64,000 nucleotides of DNA from Anderseniella sp. Alg231-50 (GCF_900149695.1 NZ_LT703006.1:124001-188000), one strand, 5' to 3'; shown: positions 26,170-36,436, counted from the first letter of the stretch. The notes: a model not told the origin generated them from the sequence alone. Numbers and translations: made by a program.

Positions 26170-28046
26170 TGCTCAACTCCCCTCGTCTTCGAGGCACTTG
26201 CCCGCGCCCGCCGGCGCCACAGCAGGTAGAATCCGATCAGGGCAATGAACAGCGGTACAAACGCTATGTTTGCCACCTTTACCCTGGTGCCCAGCGCATC
26301 GATATCGGCCCGCAGATTGCGCTGCACTTCGCGCAGGCTCTTGCGAACAGTAAACATCTCGGTGCGAAACTCCTCGATGCCCTTTTGGTCGGCTTCGCTC
26401 AGGGTCACCTCGCCATCCTTCGAGCGTGACAAAAGGTCGGTGAGTTTCTTCTGGGTCTCTTCCAGCCGCTTGTTCAGCAATTGCTCCTGTTGCCTGAACC
26501 TCGCATTGGCATCTGCGCGCAATTGCGCGACGCGGCTAAACGGGCGCTGCTCGACACCCCGGCCGCGCAAGCCCGCCAGTGCCTGACCACCGGCCATGTC
26601 CTGAATGGCGTTGATCAGGAAATTGGCGTTGCCGGCCCGCGGAATGACCACCTGACGCCCGTTGGATTGACCCACTTCGGCCCAGAAGGAATCAAACAGC
26701 ATATCCGCATCGGATACGGCCAGTACGTTCACAGGGCCTGCAGCAAGATGCTCCCCCTTGACGGCTGCATCCTTTGGACGACCGTCCTTGAAAGACGATT
26801 TCGCCTCACCGCGCATACGGGCCGCCAGCACACGCTGCTGGCCATCCGGAAGGAACGACTGCAACATCTGGATGGGGTTCGGGTTACGCAGCTTCTTCAC
26901 TTCAATCATCGCAGACCGGGCCGAGCTGGCAATCAGCGGCTGGAAGCTGGTACCGGCGTCCTCTGCCGGCGTGAGTGCGCCGGCTGACGCCAGCAACAGT
27001 GACGAAATCTGGTTGAAGATGCCGTCAGTCCGCTCAAAGCTGGTCGGTGTCATCGCCAGCCAGGGCAGGTAGTTGACGATGGCCGGCTGGCCCTGATTGT
27101 TGAATTGGACCTGCCGCGAATTATCGATGTCACCGACAACCTTGTCGGCCTCGAGCTGTGTGCCCCAGGAAGCCAGCAGGGCAGTGAACAGCGGACTGCC
27201 CTGCAGGTTGTCGCGGGACGATGGCAGGACTTCTGAATACGGATCGGCAAACACGATGACCGGCTTGCCGGCCAGCGCATACTGGTCAATGGCGTAGGCT
27301 GTCTTTTCGTTGATTTCACCGGGAGCCACAAGCAATAGCAGGTCGGCATCATCCGGCACCATGTCAAAGGTCGGGGACAGGAAATCGATGTCGAAGAAAT
27401 CCCGCAACTGGCCCAGCACCGCCCAGGGAGGGATTTGCTGCCCGGTCTGCGGATTGACATTGCCGGCGATCGGCAACCGGCTCATCAGCGCGATTTTCTT
27501 TTTACCGGCATTGGCGAGCTTGAACACCATGCGTGTCAGGTCAAGTTCCAGAAAGTTCTGCCGCTCCAGCGCCAGGAACGGAATGATTTCAAGTTCATCG
27601 GTGGAATTGGTACCTGCCAGCCCGAAAAATGCCGACCCATTGCCACCCGGCAAAGGCGCACCCTGCAGGCCGATGGCGGAAGCTTCATCTTCTTCATCGG
27701 TGAACCGCTCTGCACTGACCAGCGACACACGCAATTTCCCGCCCGACAGGTCGGCATAATGGCGCAGCATCGACAGGACACGGTCATGGTGTCTGGCGTA
27801 GGTCGGCACCTGTGTGCCGAGTTCGCGGGTATAGAACAGGCGGATTGTCACCGGCTCATCCAGGCCCGACAACACCGATCGGGTTGCATCGGACAGGGTA
27901 TATATGCTGCCTGCCGTCATATCTGCCCGGTAGCGGCTCAGTCCCTGCCCCGCCCACAGATTGACGCCTATCAGCGCCATGGCAGCGAACACCAGTGCGG
28001 CTATGCCAAGGGTTGATTTCGATGCCGTCTGCAACATCACCCTCAC
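26166..28046 (-). CDS. GldG-like ABC transporter auxiliary protein
   Basis: 626 residues with one membrane helix at each end and a large periplasmic part. The N-terminal YRADMTAGSIYTLSDATRSVLSGLDEPVTIRLFYTRELG is typical of the ABC_transp_aux/GldG family (residues 34-73). Residues about 490-585 form a heptad-rich coiled coil. The last helix is VANIAFVPLFIALIGFYLLW. In gliding Bacteroidetes GldF and GldG work with GldA; alphaproteobacteria carry homologues without gliding. Overlaps both neighbours by four bases. Confidence 0.9.
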   Translation of the reverse strand: MRVMLQTASKSTLGIAALVFAAMALIGVNLWAGQGLSRYRADMTAGSIYTLSDATRSVLSGLDEPVTIRLFYTRELGTQVPTYARHHDRVLSMLRHYADLSGGKLRVSLVSAERFTDEEDEASAIGLQGAPLPGGNGSAFFGLAGTNSTDELEIIPFLALERQNFLELDLTRMVFKLANAGKKKIALMSRLPIAGNVNPQTGQQIPPWAVLGQLRDFFDIDFLSPTFDMVPDDADLLLLVAPGEINEKTAYAIDQYALAGKPVIVFADPYSEVLPSSRDNLQGSPLFTALLASWGTQLEADKVVGDIDNSRQVQFNNQGQPAIVNYLPWLAMTPTSFERTDGIFNQISSLLLASAGALTPAEDAGTSFQPLIASSARSAMIEVKKLRNPNPIQMLQSFLPDGQQRVLAARMRGEAKSSFKDGRPKDAAVKGEHLAAGPVNVLAVSDADMLFDSFWAEVGQSNGRQVVIPRAGNANFLINAIQDMAGGQALAGLRGRGVEQRPFSRVAQLRADANARFRQQEQLLNKRLEETQKKLTDLLSRSKDGEVTLSEADQKGIEEFRTEMFTVRKSLREVQRNLRADIDALGTRVKVANIAFVPLFIALIGFYLLWRRRARASASKTRGVEQ

Positions 28047-28777
28047 CCGGCTTTCTTGAGTTCAACCGCCACCGTTGTGGCAAACAGCCAGAACGCGGTC
28101 ATGGAGATGGCCCACACCACGGCCGGCACATCGATCAGGCCACGGGTCAGTCCTTCATAGTGCGTCAGCACAGACAGGGAAGCTATGCCGGCGGCAATGG
28201 CTTCCGGCGCAACGGTGCGCACCCCGTCGAGCACAATCGGTGTGCCTGAGGTGACAAAGACAAACCCGGCTGTCACCGCCAGGACGAAGGCAATCACCTG
28301 ATTGCTGGTCAGGGCCGACATGCAGCTTCCGATTGCCAGGAAGACACTGGCCAGCGCCAGTGCGCCCAGGTAACTGACGGCGATGACGCCGTTGTCCGGC
28401 GCGCCCAGGTAATTGACCGTCAACCACAGCGGAACGGTGCACGCCAGTGCCACCGCCACGAAAGCCAACCCGGCCAGCCATTTTCCGACCACCGCCTGCC
28501 AGACACTGACCGGCATGGTCATCAGCAACTCGATGGTACCGCTGCGGCGTTCTTCCGACCACAACCGCATGGAAATCGCTGGCACCAGGATCAGGAACAG
28601 CCATGGCAGGTAGGTGAAGTACGGCAACAGGTCGGCCACGCCGCGTTCATACAGATTGCCGATATAGAAGGTGAACAGCCCTGCCAGCATCACGAAAATG
28701 ATCAGGAACACATAGGCGATCGGCGTGTTGAAATAGCCGGACAACTCACGTGAAAAAATCGCCATGATCCTAGACAT
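28043..28777 (-). CDS. ABC-2 type permease (GldF-like)
   Basis: 244 residues with six predicted membrane helices. The segment SGYFNTPIAYVFLIIFVMLAG and the loop RLWSEERRSGTIELLMTMPVS are typical of GldF/NosY-type ABC-2 permeases. It overlaps the ATPase gene by eight bases and the GldG-like gene by four. With them it forms a predicted exporter with an unknown substrate. Confidence 0.92.
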   Translation of the reverse strand: MSRIMAIFSRELSGYFNTPIAYVFLIIFVMLAGLFTFYIGNLYERGVADLLPYFTYLPWLFLILVPAISMRLWSEERRSGTIELLMTMPVSVWQAVVGKWLAGLAFVAVALACTVPLWLTVNYLGAPDNGVIAVSYLGALALASVFLAIGSCMSALTSNQVIAFVLAVTAGFVFVTSGTPIVLDGVRTVAPEAIAAGIASLSVLTHYEGLTRGLIDVPAVVWAISMTAFWLFATTVAVELKKAG

Positions 28778-29531
28778 GAGGCTGGTCTTCCACTGCTGCG
28801 GGGGTGGTCACATGTCTGAAGGCTTCTTCCAGGCTGGATGTCCTGGCCTTGCCCGGGCCCAGCTTGCGCAGGTCGGCCGCCGTACCGTCCGCGACAATGG
28901 TGCCACGGTCGATGATGACGGCACGCGAGCAAACCGCATCAACTTCCTCGAGAATATGGGTTGAAATAACAATGGCGCGGTCCGCCGACATGTCGCGGAT
29001 CAGCTGGCGCACGTGGTGTTTCTGGTTGGGGTCAAGACCATCAGTGGGCTCATCGAGGATCAGCACCTTGGGTTCGTGCAGGATAGCCTGTGCCAGGCCC
29101 ACACGCCGCTTGAAGCCCTTTGACATGGTTTCGATGGGTTGTTCCAGCACACCACCGAGCTCGGTTCGCTCGACGGCCCGGGCGATGGCGTCGCGGGCAT
29201 CTGAACCGGACAGGTCACGCAGCCTTGCGCAAAACTTCAGGAAAGCGGCCACCGACATCTCACCATAGGCGGGTGCGCCTTCCGGCAGGTAACCGAGGTT
29301 CCGGCGGGCCTGCTCCGGCTGTTCGGCAACATCCACACCGCATATATGTGCACTGCCGCCGTCAGGCGTCAGGAACCCGGCCGCCATTTTCATTGTAGTG
29401 GATTTCCCGGCCCCGTTCGGACCCAGGAAACCAAGTACTTCGCCGGCAGGCACTTCCAGAGAAATGCCGTTCACCGCGGTGAACGACTGAAAGCGTTTAA
29501 CCAGGCTGTTGAGTTCGAGCAGTGCGGACAT
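28770..29531 (-). CDS. ABC transporter ATPase (GldA-like)
   Basis: 253 residues when started at the ATG at 29529-29531 (MSALLELNSLVKRF); a start at 29555 is also open. All motifs are present: Walker A GPNGAGKST, the signature-type segment SKGFKRRVGLAQAI, Walker B VLILDEPTDGLDPNQ and the H-loop STHILEEV. First gene of the four-gene exporter cluster. Confidence 0.93.
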   Translation of the reverse strand: MSALLELNSLVKRFQSFTAVNGISLEVPAGEVLGFLGPNGAGKSTTMKMAAGFLTPDGGSAHICGVDVAEQPEQARRNLGYLPEGAPAYGEMSVAAFLKFCARLRDLSGSDARDAIARAVERTELGGVLEQPIETMSKGFKRRVGLAQAILHEPKVLILDEPTDGLDPNQKHHVRQLIRDMSADRAIVISTHILEEVDAVCSRAVIIDRGTIVADGTAADLRKLGPGKARTSSLEEAFRHVTTPAAVEDQPHV

Positions 29532-29643
29532 CCGGTCTTTCAAAAAACGAATCATCGAGCATCGTCAAAGGACTATGCCGACTATCTATTCGTCTTGCCG
29601 AAATGTTTCAACCCGGCAGGCATTCAAATACACTCCGTTTCGC

Positions 29644-30282
29644 TCAGGCCTCGTCCGGCGGATAAATCCACGGTTCTGCGCGACCGGCTGCATCCCATTC
29701 CTGCCAGGCAGGTAAACCCTGCATTGCCGCGGTATAGGTTTTGACCGCCGCATGGCCCGACAGCTGGTAGATCTCCAGCCTGTTGACCACCGGTGCGTAC
29801 ATTGCATCGGCATTGCAGAAATCACCGAACAGGAACGGTCCGCCGGATTTTTCCAGGCACTCGCTCCAGATCTGCTCGATGCGGGCAACATCACTGCGCA
29901 CCCCGTCGGAGACATCAAGGGGGCCGTGCTTGCGCGCCATGTTCATCGGGCACTCGTTGCGCAGCGAATTGAACCCGCCCAGCATTTCCGCTGAGACGGC
30001 TCTGGCACGGGCACGCTGAGCGATGTCCCCCGGCCAGAAACCTTTGTCCGGAAACAGGTCCGCCAGGTATTCCAGAATCGCCAGCGACTCCCAGACTTTC
30101 ACCCCGTCATTGTCCAGCATTGGAACTTTGCCGGTCGGCGAAAACGTCTTGAAATCAACCCGCGCCGGGTGATCGTCAAACCGGCGCAGCTCTTGTTTGA
30201 ACGCAACGTCTTTGACTTTCAGCGCTATCCAGGGCCTGAACGACCAGGAGGAATACTTCTGGTTTCCGATATAGAGCTTCAT
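29644..30282 (-). CDS. Glutathione S-transferase family protein
   Basis: 212 residues. N-terminal thioredoxin-like domain with MKLYIGNQKYSSWSFRPWIAL, where the SSWS serines are candidate glutathione-activating residues, and SPTGKVPMLDNDGVKVWESLAILEYL with the cis-Pro and glutathione-binding ES. The C-terminal helical domain includes FLFGDFCNADAMYAPVVNRL. Resembles the YfcF/plant-zeta-like group. Substrate unknown. It lies downstream of rpsD, separated by the rpsD terminator. Confidence 0.9.
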   Translation of the reverse strand: MKLYIGNQKYSSWSFRPWIALKVKDVAFKQELRRFDDHPARVDFKTFSPTGKVPMLDNDGVKVWESLAILEYLADLFPDKGFWPGDIAQRARARAVSAEMLGGFNSLRNECPMNMARKHGPLDVSDGVRSDVARIEQIWSECLEKSGGPFLFGDFCNADAMYAPVVNRLEIYQLSGHAAVKTYTAAMQGLPAWQEWDAAGRAEPWIYPPDEA

Positions 30283-30302
30283 GTTTCAGCGCCTCCTCAG
30301 AC

Positions 30303-30332
30303 AAAAAAGACCCGGCAGGATAAACTGCCGGG
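30303..30332 (-). terminator. Rho-independent terminator of rpsD
   Basis: CCCGGCAG (30311-30318) pairs with CTGCCGGG (30325-30332). On the minus strand the stem is followed by TCTTTTTTGT. Confidence 0.88.
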
Positions 30333-30361
30333 CCGGATCTCGATAAAGCTGATGGGTTGGA

Positions 30362-30979
30362 TCAGCTTGAGTAGAATTCGATGACCAGGTTCGGCTCCAT
30401 CATCACCGGATACGGCACGTCGGCCAGCAGCGGGATGCGCACCAGTTTGGCTGTCAGTTTCTTGTGGTCGGCATCGATATAGTCCGGCACATCGCGTTCC
30501 GGGCTCTGGATGGCTTCAAGCACCAGCCCCATCTCGCGGGATTTCTGGCGAACCTCGATGACATCGTCGATTTGGACCTTGTAACTCGGGATGTTAACCC
30601 GCTTGCCGTTCACCAGCACGTGGCCGTGATTGACAAACTGGCGCGCGGCAAAAACCGTTGGAACCAGTTTCGCGCGATAGACAACCGCATCCAGACGGCG
30701 CTCGAGCAGGCCGATAAGGTTCTCAGCAGTGTTGCCCTTGATCCGCGAGGCTTCCTTGTAGGTTGCCAGGAATTGTTTTTCAGAGATCGAGCCGTAATAG
30801 CCTTTCAGCTTCTGCTTGGCGCGCAACTGCGTGCCAAAATCGCTGAGCTTGCCCTTGCGGCGCTGGCCGTGCTGGCCGGGACCGTATTCACGGCGGTTGA
30901 CCGGGGACTTCGGACGGCCCCAGATGTTTTCGCCCATGCGGCGGTCGAGTTTGTACTTTGAGCTTACGCGATTAGACAT
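30362..30979 (-). CDS. rpsD: 30S ribosomal protein S4
   Basis: 205 residues, standard length. N-terminal [20 protein letters not shown] and the S4 RNA-binding domain [39 protein letters not shown] (residues 93-131). S4 nucleates 30S assembly. The usual zinc-binding cysteines are absent, as in most alphaproteobacteria. Monocistronic. The 30980-31244 leader shows no other gene. Confidence 0.98.
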   Translation of the reverse strand: MSNRVSSKYKLDRRMGENIWGRPKSPVNRREYGPGQHGQRRKGKLSDFGTQLRAKQKLKGYYGSISEKQFLATYKEASRIKGNTAENLIGLLERRLDAVVYRAKLVPTVFAARQFVNHGHVLVNGKRVNIPSYKVQIDDVIEVRQKSREMGLVLEAIQSPERDVPDYIDADHKKLTAKLVRIPLLADVPYPVMMEPNLVIEFYSS

Positions 30980-31244
30980 TCTTCAATGAACTCCAGATCA
31001 AAAATAAAAACAGCGGCCAGTACCGGATAAAATTCCGCTGACCGCCTATGGGTTATGAAGCCTGTTCTCCTTCTCACCGGTCTCCCGGTCCGACAGACTG
31101 TTCCTCCTCAAAGTGTTCCCGCATTTTTAAAGTCGGGAAAGGCGAAACGGTCACGAACAAGCAGTGCACTGGCCGAAACGGCACAGAACGAGGAGGCTTG
31201 TACGCCGGAACCCGCACCGTGTCAAACGACAGATTGGTGCCGTG

Positions 31245-31856
31245 TCACCACAAGGTTTTCTGCGCCCTGTCCCCCCAGGCATCATCGTAAGGCTGACCGC
31301 CAACCTCGCCATTGGTCAGCGCCGCCAGCACCTGTCCCGGTGTCGGCAGGGATTTCGGGTCGACCTGCGTCCCGGCGTCCCACAACTTTGACCGCACAAT
31401 GGCGCGCGCGCACTGGAAGTACACGGCCTGCGTCTCCAGCACGATGACCGACCGCGGTGCCTTGCCCTCAACAGCGAAGGAGGCCAGCAGATCGGCGTCG
31501 ATACTCAAATGCGCTGTGCCGTTGATCCGCAGGGTGGTTCCGGACCCCGGCACCATGAACAGCAGGCCGACCCGCGGGTCGGCCACGATATTGCGCAGGC
31601 TGTCGACGCGGTTGTTGCCCCGCCTGTCCGGCATCATCAGCGTGCGCACATCATGCAGGCGCACAAAGCCGGCCACATCCCCGCGCGGCGAACAGTCCAG
31701 CCCCTCAGGCCCTGAGGTTGCCAGCGCAACAAATGGAGAGGCCTCAATGAAGGCGGCATAATGCGGAGTGATGTAGTCGGTAACCTTGACCAGTGATGCC
31801 TGGACAGGCTCGCCATAAAGGCTTTCCAGCTGCTCAATGGTTTCAATCCGGCTCAT
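31245..31856 (-). CDS. Pyridoxamine 5'-phosphate oxidase-like FMN protein
   Basis: 203 residues of the split-barrel PPOX family: SPFVALATSGPEGLDCSPRGDVAGFVRL binds FMN phosphate in relatives, followed by TLMMPDRRGNNRVDSLRNIVADPRVGLLFMVPGSGTTLRINGTA (residues 73-116), typical of the MSMEG_1061-like FMN group. Probably an FMN-dependent oxidoreductase of unknown substrate rather than a PdxH. It follows murI on the same strand after 21 bases. Confidence 0.88.
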   Translation of the reverse strand: MSRIETIEQLESLYGEPVQASLVKVTDYITPHYAAFIEASPFVALATSGPEGLDCSPRGDVAGFVRLHDVRTLMMPDRRGNNRVDSLRNIVADPRVGLLFMVPGSGTTLRINGTAHLSIDADLLASFAVEGKAPRSVIVLETQAVYFQCARAIVRSKLWDAGTQVDPKSLPTPGQVLAALTNGEVGGQPYDDAWGDRAQKTLW

Positions 31857-31877
31857 AACAAGGTGTCCTTTCGCATC

Positions 31878-32702
31878 TCAAAGGGGAATATCGGCAATCT
31901 GCAACTTGTCGAATCCGGCACTGGCAAATCCGGCGGGTATGCGACCGCCGTCCACAGGCTTTGAGGTCAGAATGACCGTGTCGCGTTCAACGCTGACCGG
32001 CCCGGCATCGGCCTTGTCGCCATCAGTAAGAATTGACGCGGTACGCCGTGCGATTGCCGGTGCCGGATCGATCCATGCCACCGGCCAGGGCGCCACGTCC
32101 TTCATTTCGTCCAGCAGCAGCGGATAATGCGTACACCCGAGCACCACGACATCAGCGCGCACGCCGCCCTTCTCGCGAAACACCGGGCTGATCTCTGCCA
32201 GCAGCGCTGCCTTGTCCACATCTCCGCCCGCCAGCTTCACCTCTGCGATTTCAGCAAGCCGCGGTGCGCCGTGCAGCATGACCTTGCAGTGAAAAGCGTA
32301 AGTGTGGATGAGTGTCTTGGTATATTCGCGCCTGGCTGTTCCCGGCGTTGCCAGCACGCCGATCACACCGGTTTTGGTCTGTACCGCAGCGGGTTTGATG
32401 GCGGGGACTGTGCCCACAAACGGCACCTGAAACTCTTCGCGCAACACATCCAGCGCCAGCGTGCTTGCGGTGTTGCAGCCGATCACCACGCAATCCGGTT
32501 TCACCAGGTCCAGCAGGTCTCGCATCACCCGCAATATGCGGCGCACCAGCAAAACTTCAGCCCATTTGCCATAAGGAAACCCGGCTGTGTCTGCCGCGTA
32601 GACAATATCTACTTCCGGTAACTGCGCACGCAGTGCATGCGCCACGCTCAAGCCTCCGGTGCCGGAATCAAAAAGCAGAATGCGCGACCGCCGATTGCTC
32701 AT
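31878..32702 (-). CDS. murI: Glutamate racemase
   Basis: 274 residues. It makes D-glutamate for peptidoglycan. The two catalytic cysteines are present: Cys76 in VIGCNTAS and Cys190 in LGCTHYPLLL. Opening LLFDSGTGGLSV is typical. Its start overlaps the stop of the upstream tRNA methyltransferase gene (ATGA, 32699-32702). Confidence 0.97.
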   Translation of the reverse strand: MSNRRSRILLFDSGTGGLSVAHALRAQLPEVDIVYAADTAGFPYGKWAEVLLVRRILRVMRDLLDLVKPDCVVIGCNTASTLALDVLREEFQVPFVGTVPAIKPAAVQTKTGVIGVLATPGTARREYTKTLIHTYAFHCKVMLHGAPRLAEIAEVKLAGGDVDKAALLAEISPVFREKGGVRADVVVLGCTHYPLLLDEMKDVAPWPVAWIDPAPAIARRTASILTDGDKADAGPVSVERDTVILTSKPVDGGRIPAGFASAGFDKLQIADIPL

Positions 32703-33517
32703 TTGCCGGCCTCGTCATTGGACTTGCGGGGGCGCAAATGGGTTCTGGTCAGGGAAGCGATGACACCTCTGAGCGTCCTGACTTCCTGCAGGCTGAGTTC
32801 AATGCGCTGGAACATATTGCGCAGGTTGCGCATCATGCCGGGGCGCATGGCCGGTGACTTGAAAAATCCGGCCGTCTCGAGTTCTGTTTCCAGGTGATCA
32901 AAAAACCCATGCAGGTCCTGCTTGCTGGCCAGCCCCTCATCGCCGCGAACCTTCAGTCCCGACCCCGTCATGGCCGGCAATTCACCGGTGCCCATGCCGA
33001 GTGTGGCTGAGACCGGCTTGTACCATTCATAACCGACCAGCAGGACAGCTTGCGCAATGTTGATCGACGCAAACTCCGGATCAACCGGAGCGGTAATGAT
33101 CACGTCCGCCAGCGACACCTCCTCGTTGTTGAGACCCCAGCGCTCGCGGCCGAACATGATCGCAACACGTTCGCCGTTACCGATACGCTGGTGCATGTCG
33201 GCAGCGGCTTCTTCCGGTGTCATGACCTGCTTGGTCATGCCGCGTGGGCGGGCGGTGGTGGCATAAACCCGGTTGAACGGTTCCAGGGCCTGTCTGCAGG
33301 TGTCATGCAGCCCGGCCTCTTCAATAACCTTGACGGCACCGGACGAGGCGCTGCGCGCGCGCTCATTGGGCCAGCCGTCGCGCGGCTCCACGATGTGCAG
33401 TTCATTCAGCGCGAAATTCGCCATGGCACGCGCCGCCGTACCGATGTTTTCCCCCAATTGCGGGTTCACCAGGACCACGGCCGGCCTGTCGGAACTGTCT
33501 GTCTGCGCGGTTGTCAT
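32699..33517 (-). CDS. trmJ: tRNA/rRNA 2'-O-methyltransferase, TrmJ-like (SPOUT)
   Basis: About 272 residues from the ATG at 33515-33517 (MTTAQTDSSD); a longer frame reaches 33601 but adds an atypical head. SPOUT knot features: VVLVNPQLGENIGTAARAMANF at the start, VAIMFGRERWGLNNEEVSLAD, and INIAQAVLLVGYEW. TrmJ methylates the ribose of residue 32 in tRNA anticodon loops. A C-terminal helical tail of about 80 residues matches TrmJ. Coupled to murI by overlap. Confidence 0.9.
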   Translation of the reverse strand: MTTAQTDSSDRPAVVLVNPQLGENIGTAARAMANFALNELHIVEPRDGWPNERARSASSGAVKVIEEAGLHDTCRQALEPFNRVYATTARPRGMTKQVMTPEEAAADMHQRIGNGERVAIMFGRERWGLNNEEVSLADVIITAPVDPEFASINIAQAVLLVGYEWYKPVSATLGMGTGELPAMTGSGLKVRGDEGLASKQDLHGFFDHLETELETAGFFKSPAMRPGMMRNLRNMFQRIELSLQEVRTLRGVIASLTRTHLRPRKSNDEAGK

Positions 33518-33671
33518 TGTGCGGTATGCGATACACCAGACCTTGAAAAATACAAGTCTCAATAAAAACCCGCCGTTGCCCGGCCTGTTTCTGCGCGTCA
33601 TTTACCGGGTTTTCACCAATCATGGGAGATACTGCGGCAAGAACTGCCTAAATTGGGACTGGCTAACTGAC

Positions 33672-34133
33672 ATGACGGCAACTGATCTGCATCAGCGTAT
33701 GCTTCACCAACTTGATCGGGTGAAGGCATTGAACACATCCTCGCCCGGCGGCCCGCCTCAGGGCGCGGAACCAAAACCCCACGTTTCACAGGCGGGCGAC
33801 GCGCCGGCCGAACCACCGAATATCCCTCCCCTCAATGACGGGCAGCCGGTCGTCGAACAGCAGGCAACGTTCAGCGATGATGACGACGACCGCAATGAGC
33901 CGCGGCAAGCAACAAGCCAGGACGGCCTGATCGTTTTTGCGGGACAGGAACAGGGCTTTCAGTGCGAAATCAGGGATCTCACCTCCGCCGGGGCCAAGCT
34001 GCGCCTGGGTGAAGACACAACTGTACCATCCTGTTTCAGTTTGACCATCCTGCCGGAAAACACCTCAAGGAGCGCGCAGGTTTGCTGGCGGGACGAACAG
34101 GAACTCGGCATCCAGTTTATCGAAGGAGAATAG
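33672..34133 (+). CDS. PilZ-domain protein
   Basis: 153 residues from the ATG at 33672. The first 85 residues are proline-rich and acidic (FSDDDDDRNE) and probably disordered. Residues about 90-150 look like a PilZ barrel: FQCEIRDLTSAGAKLRL holds the (D/N)xSxxG-type core, here DLTSAG, and the end is ELGIQFIEGE. The upstream RxxxR c-di-GMP motif is not clear, so nucleotide binding is doubtful. The stop codon overlaps its terminator. Confidence 0.8.
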   Translation: MTATDLHQRMLHQLDRVKALNTSSPGGPPQGAEPKPHVSQAGDAPAEPPNIPPLNDGQPVVEQQATFSDDDDDRNEPRQATSQDGLIVFAGQEQGFQCEIRDLTSAGAKLRLGEDTTVPSCFSLTILPENTSRSAQVCWRDEQELGIQFIEGE

Positions 34134-34154
34134 GCAAAACCGCTTTGCCTTTTT
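34132..34154 (+). terminator. Rho-independent terminator of the PilZ gene
   Basis: AGGCAAA (34132-34138) pairs with TTTGCCT (34144-34150) and is followed by TTTT. It overlaps the stop codon. Confidence 0.8.
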
Positions 34155-34279
34155 CCTGACGCGACACTTTCCCTGTTAGCCCATGGTCATATTTGCTCTT
34201 GGCCGCATGCTTTGCTATGACGCGCACCATATTCCGTTGTGCGCTGCACCAACCCCCTACAAAGCGAGGCTAAATTTCC

Positions 34280-35491
34280 ATGTCCAAGATCAAGGTTGCC
34301 AATCCCGTTGTTGAACTAGACGGCGACGAGATGACACGCATCATATGGCAGTTCATCAAGGACAAACTGATCCATCCTTACCTCGACATCGACCTGAAAT
34401 ATTATGACCTCGGTATCGAATACCGCGACGAGACAGATGACCAGGTCACCATTGATGCTGCAGAAGCCATCAAGAAATACGGCGTCGGCGTCAAGTGTGC
34501 GACTATCACGCCGGATGAACAGCGGGTTGAGGAATTCGGCCTGAAACAGATGTGGCGGTCGCCAAACGGCACCATCCGCAACATTCTCGGCGGGGTTATT
34601 TTCCGCGCACCCATCATCTGCCAGAACGTGCCGCGCCTGGTGCCGGGCTGGACCCAGCCAATCGTGGTTGGCCGCCATGCCTTCGGCGATCAGTATCGTG
34701 CAACAGACTTCAAGTTCCCGACCGCCGGCAAGCTGACCATCAAGTTTGAAGGCGATGACGGCGAGACAATCGAACGCGAAGTGTTCCAGGCACCCGGATC
34801 CGGCGTTGCCATGGCCATGTACAACCTGGATGATTCCATCCGCGACTTCGCGCGCGCCTCGATGAACTACGGTCTGACATTGGGTTATCCGGTGTATCTC
34901 AGCACCAAGAACACCATCATGAAAGCCTATGACGGACGCTTCAAGGACATCTTCCAGGAGATTTTCGACGCTGAGTTCGCCGACAAGTTCGCCGAAGCGG
35001 AACTCACCTACGAACATCGCCTGATTGACGACATGGTGGCTTCGGCAATGAAGTGGTCCGGCGGTTATGTGTGGGCCTGCAAGAACTATGACGGCGATGT
35101 TCAGTCTGACACCGTTGCGCAGGGCTTCGGGTCACTGGGACTGATGACATCAGTGCTGATGACGCCTGACGGTGATACCGTTGAAGCAGAAGCTGCCCAC
35201 GGCACCGTTACCCGCCATTATCGCCTGCACCAGGAAGGCAAGGAAACCTCGACCAATTCCATCGCCTCGATCTTTGCCTGGACGCGCGGCCTGGCCCATC
35301 GTGCCAAGCTCGACGACAATGCCGCCCTGGCGACGTTTGCCGATACGCTGGAGAAGGTGTGCATTGATACCGTTGAAGGCGGCGAGATGACTAAGGATCT
35401 GGCGGTTCTCATCGGGCCGGACCAGAAATGGCTCAGCACACAAGGCTTCCTCGATGCCGTTGATCGCAACCTGCAGAAGGCCATGGGCTGA
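34280..35491 (+). CDS. icd: NADP-dependent isocitrate dehydrogenase (eukaryote-like homodimeric type)
   Basis: 403 residues. It oxidises isocitrate to 2-oxoglutarate in the TCA cycle. The sequence is of the mitochondrial-like subfamily: [20 protein letters not shown] at 9-28, [14 protein letters not shown] around 93-106 (substrate loop), and [14 protein letters not shown] around 301-314. Its 3' end overlaps the lytic transglycosylase start by 38 bases in another frame. Confidence 0.98.
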   Translation: MSKIKVANPVVELDGDEMTRIIWQFIKDKLIHPYLDIDLKYYDLGIEYRDETDDQVTIDAAEAIKKYGVGVKCATITPDEQRVEEFGLKQMWRSPNGTIRNILGGVIFRAPIICQNVPRLVPGWTQPIVVGRHAFGDQYRATDFKFPTAGKLTIKFEGDDGETIEREVFQAPGSGVAMAMYNLDDSIRDFARASMNYGLTLGYPVYLSTKNTIMKAYDGRFKDIFQEIFDAEFADKFAEAELTYEHRLIDDMVASAMKWSGGYVWACKNYDGDVQSDTVAQGFGSLGLMTSVLMTPDGDTVEAEAAHGTVTRHYRLHQEGKETSTNSIASIFAWTRGLAHRAKLDDNAALATFADTLEKVCIDTVEGGEMTKDLAVLIGPDQKWLSTQGFLDAVDRNLQKAMG

Positions 35492-36365
35492 CCGGCTCGC
35501 GGTTTTTCTGCTCGCAATCTGCCTCACCGCCAGCGCTTCAGCCCGGCCGGTCAAAACCGGGGTGAAGCCTGTGCGGGCACCGCTGGCCATCGCAGAAGCA
35601 ACCTTTGCCCGCGACGTGTGCGCGCTGATCGGCAACCGTTCCAGGTGGCGCGGCATCAATCCGCATTTCATCGCCCGCCTGATCAATGCGGAAAGCCGGT
35701 TTTCTCCCAATGCGGTGTCCCCGGCTGGAGCTGAAGGCATTGCCCAGTTCATCCCCGGCACCGCAAAGCGGCGTGGGCTGAAAAACCCCTACGATCCGGC
35801 AGCGGCCCTGACGGCATCAATTGACTTCCTTTCCCACCTGAAAGTCCGCTTTGGCAATCTGGGGCTGGCGGCTGTTGCCTACAATGCCGGCGAAGGTGCA
35901 GCTTCGCGCTTCATTGCCGGTGGCAGGATTCCGCTGGAGACCGAAAACTATGTCTTCTCCATAACCGGGCGGGCCGCGGAGGAATGGCGGAAACCTGAGG
36001 CCCGGCATGCCATTCCGCAGATTGACGGCAAGAAATCGTTTGCCGATGCCTGTCCGGCCCTGGTCCGGAAACCCGGACGCATCCGCCTGGCCACGAAATC
36101 ATCACCGCGCCAGCCCTGGGGCGTGCTGATTTCAGAAAGTTTCTCCCGAAACACGGCCGTTCGCACCTTCAACCGCATCAAGCGGAATTTCCCGGCTGAC
36201 CTTCGGGAAAAACCGCCCATGATCATACCGGTCAGAAATCTGAGCCTGGGCGCAAGGCGGCGTTATTCAGCGCGTATCGGTGCGGCCAGCCGCCAACAGG
36301 CGGCCAAAATCTGCAAATCGCTGCGGGCCCGCTCCGTTGTCTGCATTGTACGCCGGACCAGATAG
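35454..36365 (+). CDS. Exported lytic transglycosylase with C-terminal SPOR-like domain
   Basis: 303 residues. The signal peptide is at residues 13-30 ([16 protein letters not shown]); no start after the icd stop would keep it, so the overlap with icd looks real. SLT domain: Glu80 in [31 protein letters not shown] and [10 protein letters not shown]. Residues about 215-303 ([10 protein letters not shown]..., [18 protein letters not shown]...VVCIV) look like a SPOR-type septal peptidoglycan-binding domain. Predicted to cleave glycan strands in the periplasm. Confidence 0.88.
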   Translation: MPLIATCRRPWADRLAVFLLAICLTASASARPVKTGVKPVRAPLAIAEATFARDVCALIGNRSRWRGINPHFIARLINAESRFSPNAVSPAGAEGIAQFIPGTAKRRGLKNPYDPAAALTASIDFLSHLKVRFGNLGLAAVAYNAGEGAASRFIAGGRIPLETENYVFSITGRAAEEWRKPEARHAIPQIDGKKSFADACPALVRKPGRIRLATKSSPRQPWGVLISESFSRNTAVRTFNRIKRNFPADLREKPPMIIPVRNLSLGARRRYSARIGAASRQQAAKICKSLRARSVVCIVRRTR

Positions 36366-36436
36366 CCAATGGCAGATTGCCGTCAACACCGGCTTGAGGC
36401 ATGCTGCAAACTGGACATGATGAAAAGGAGGTCGAC

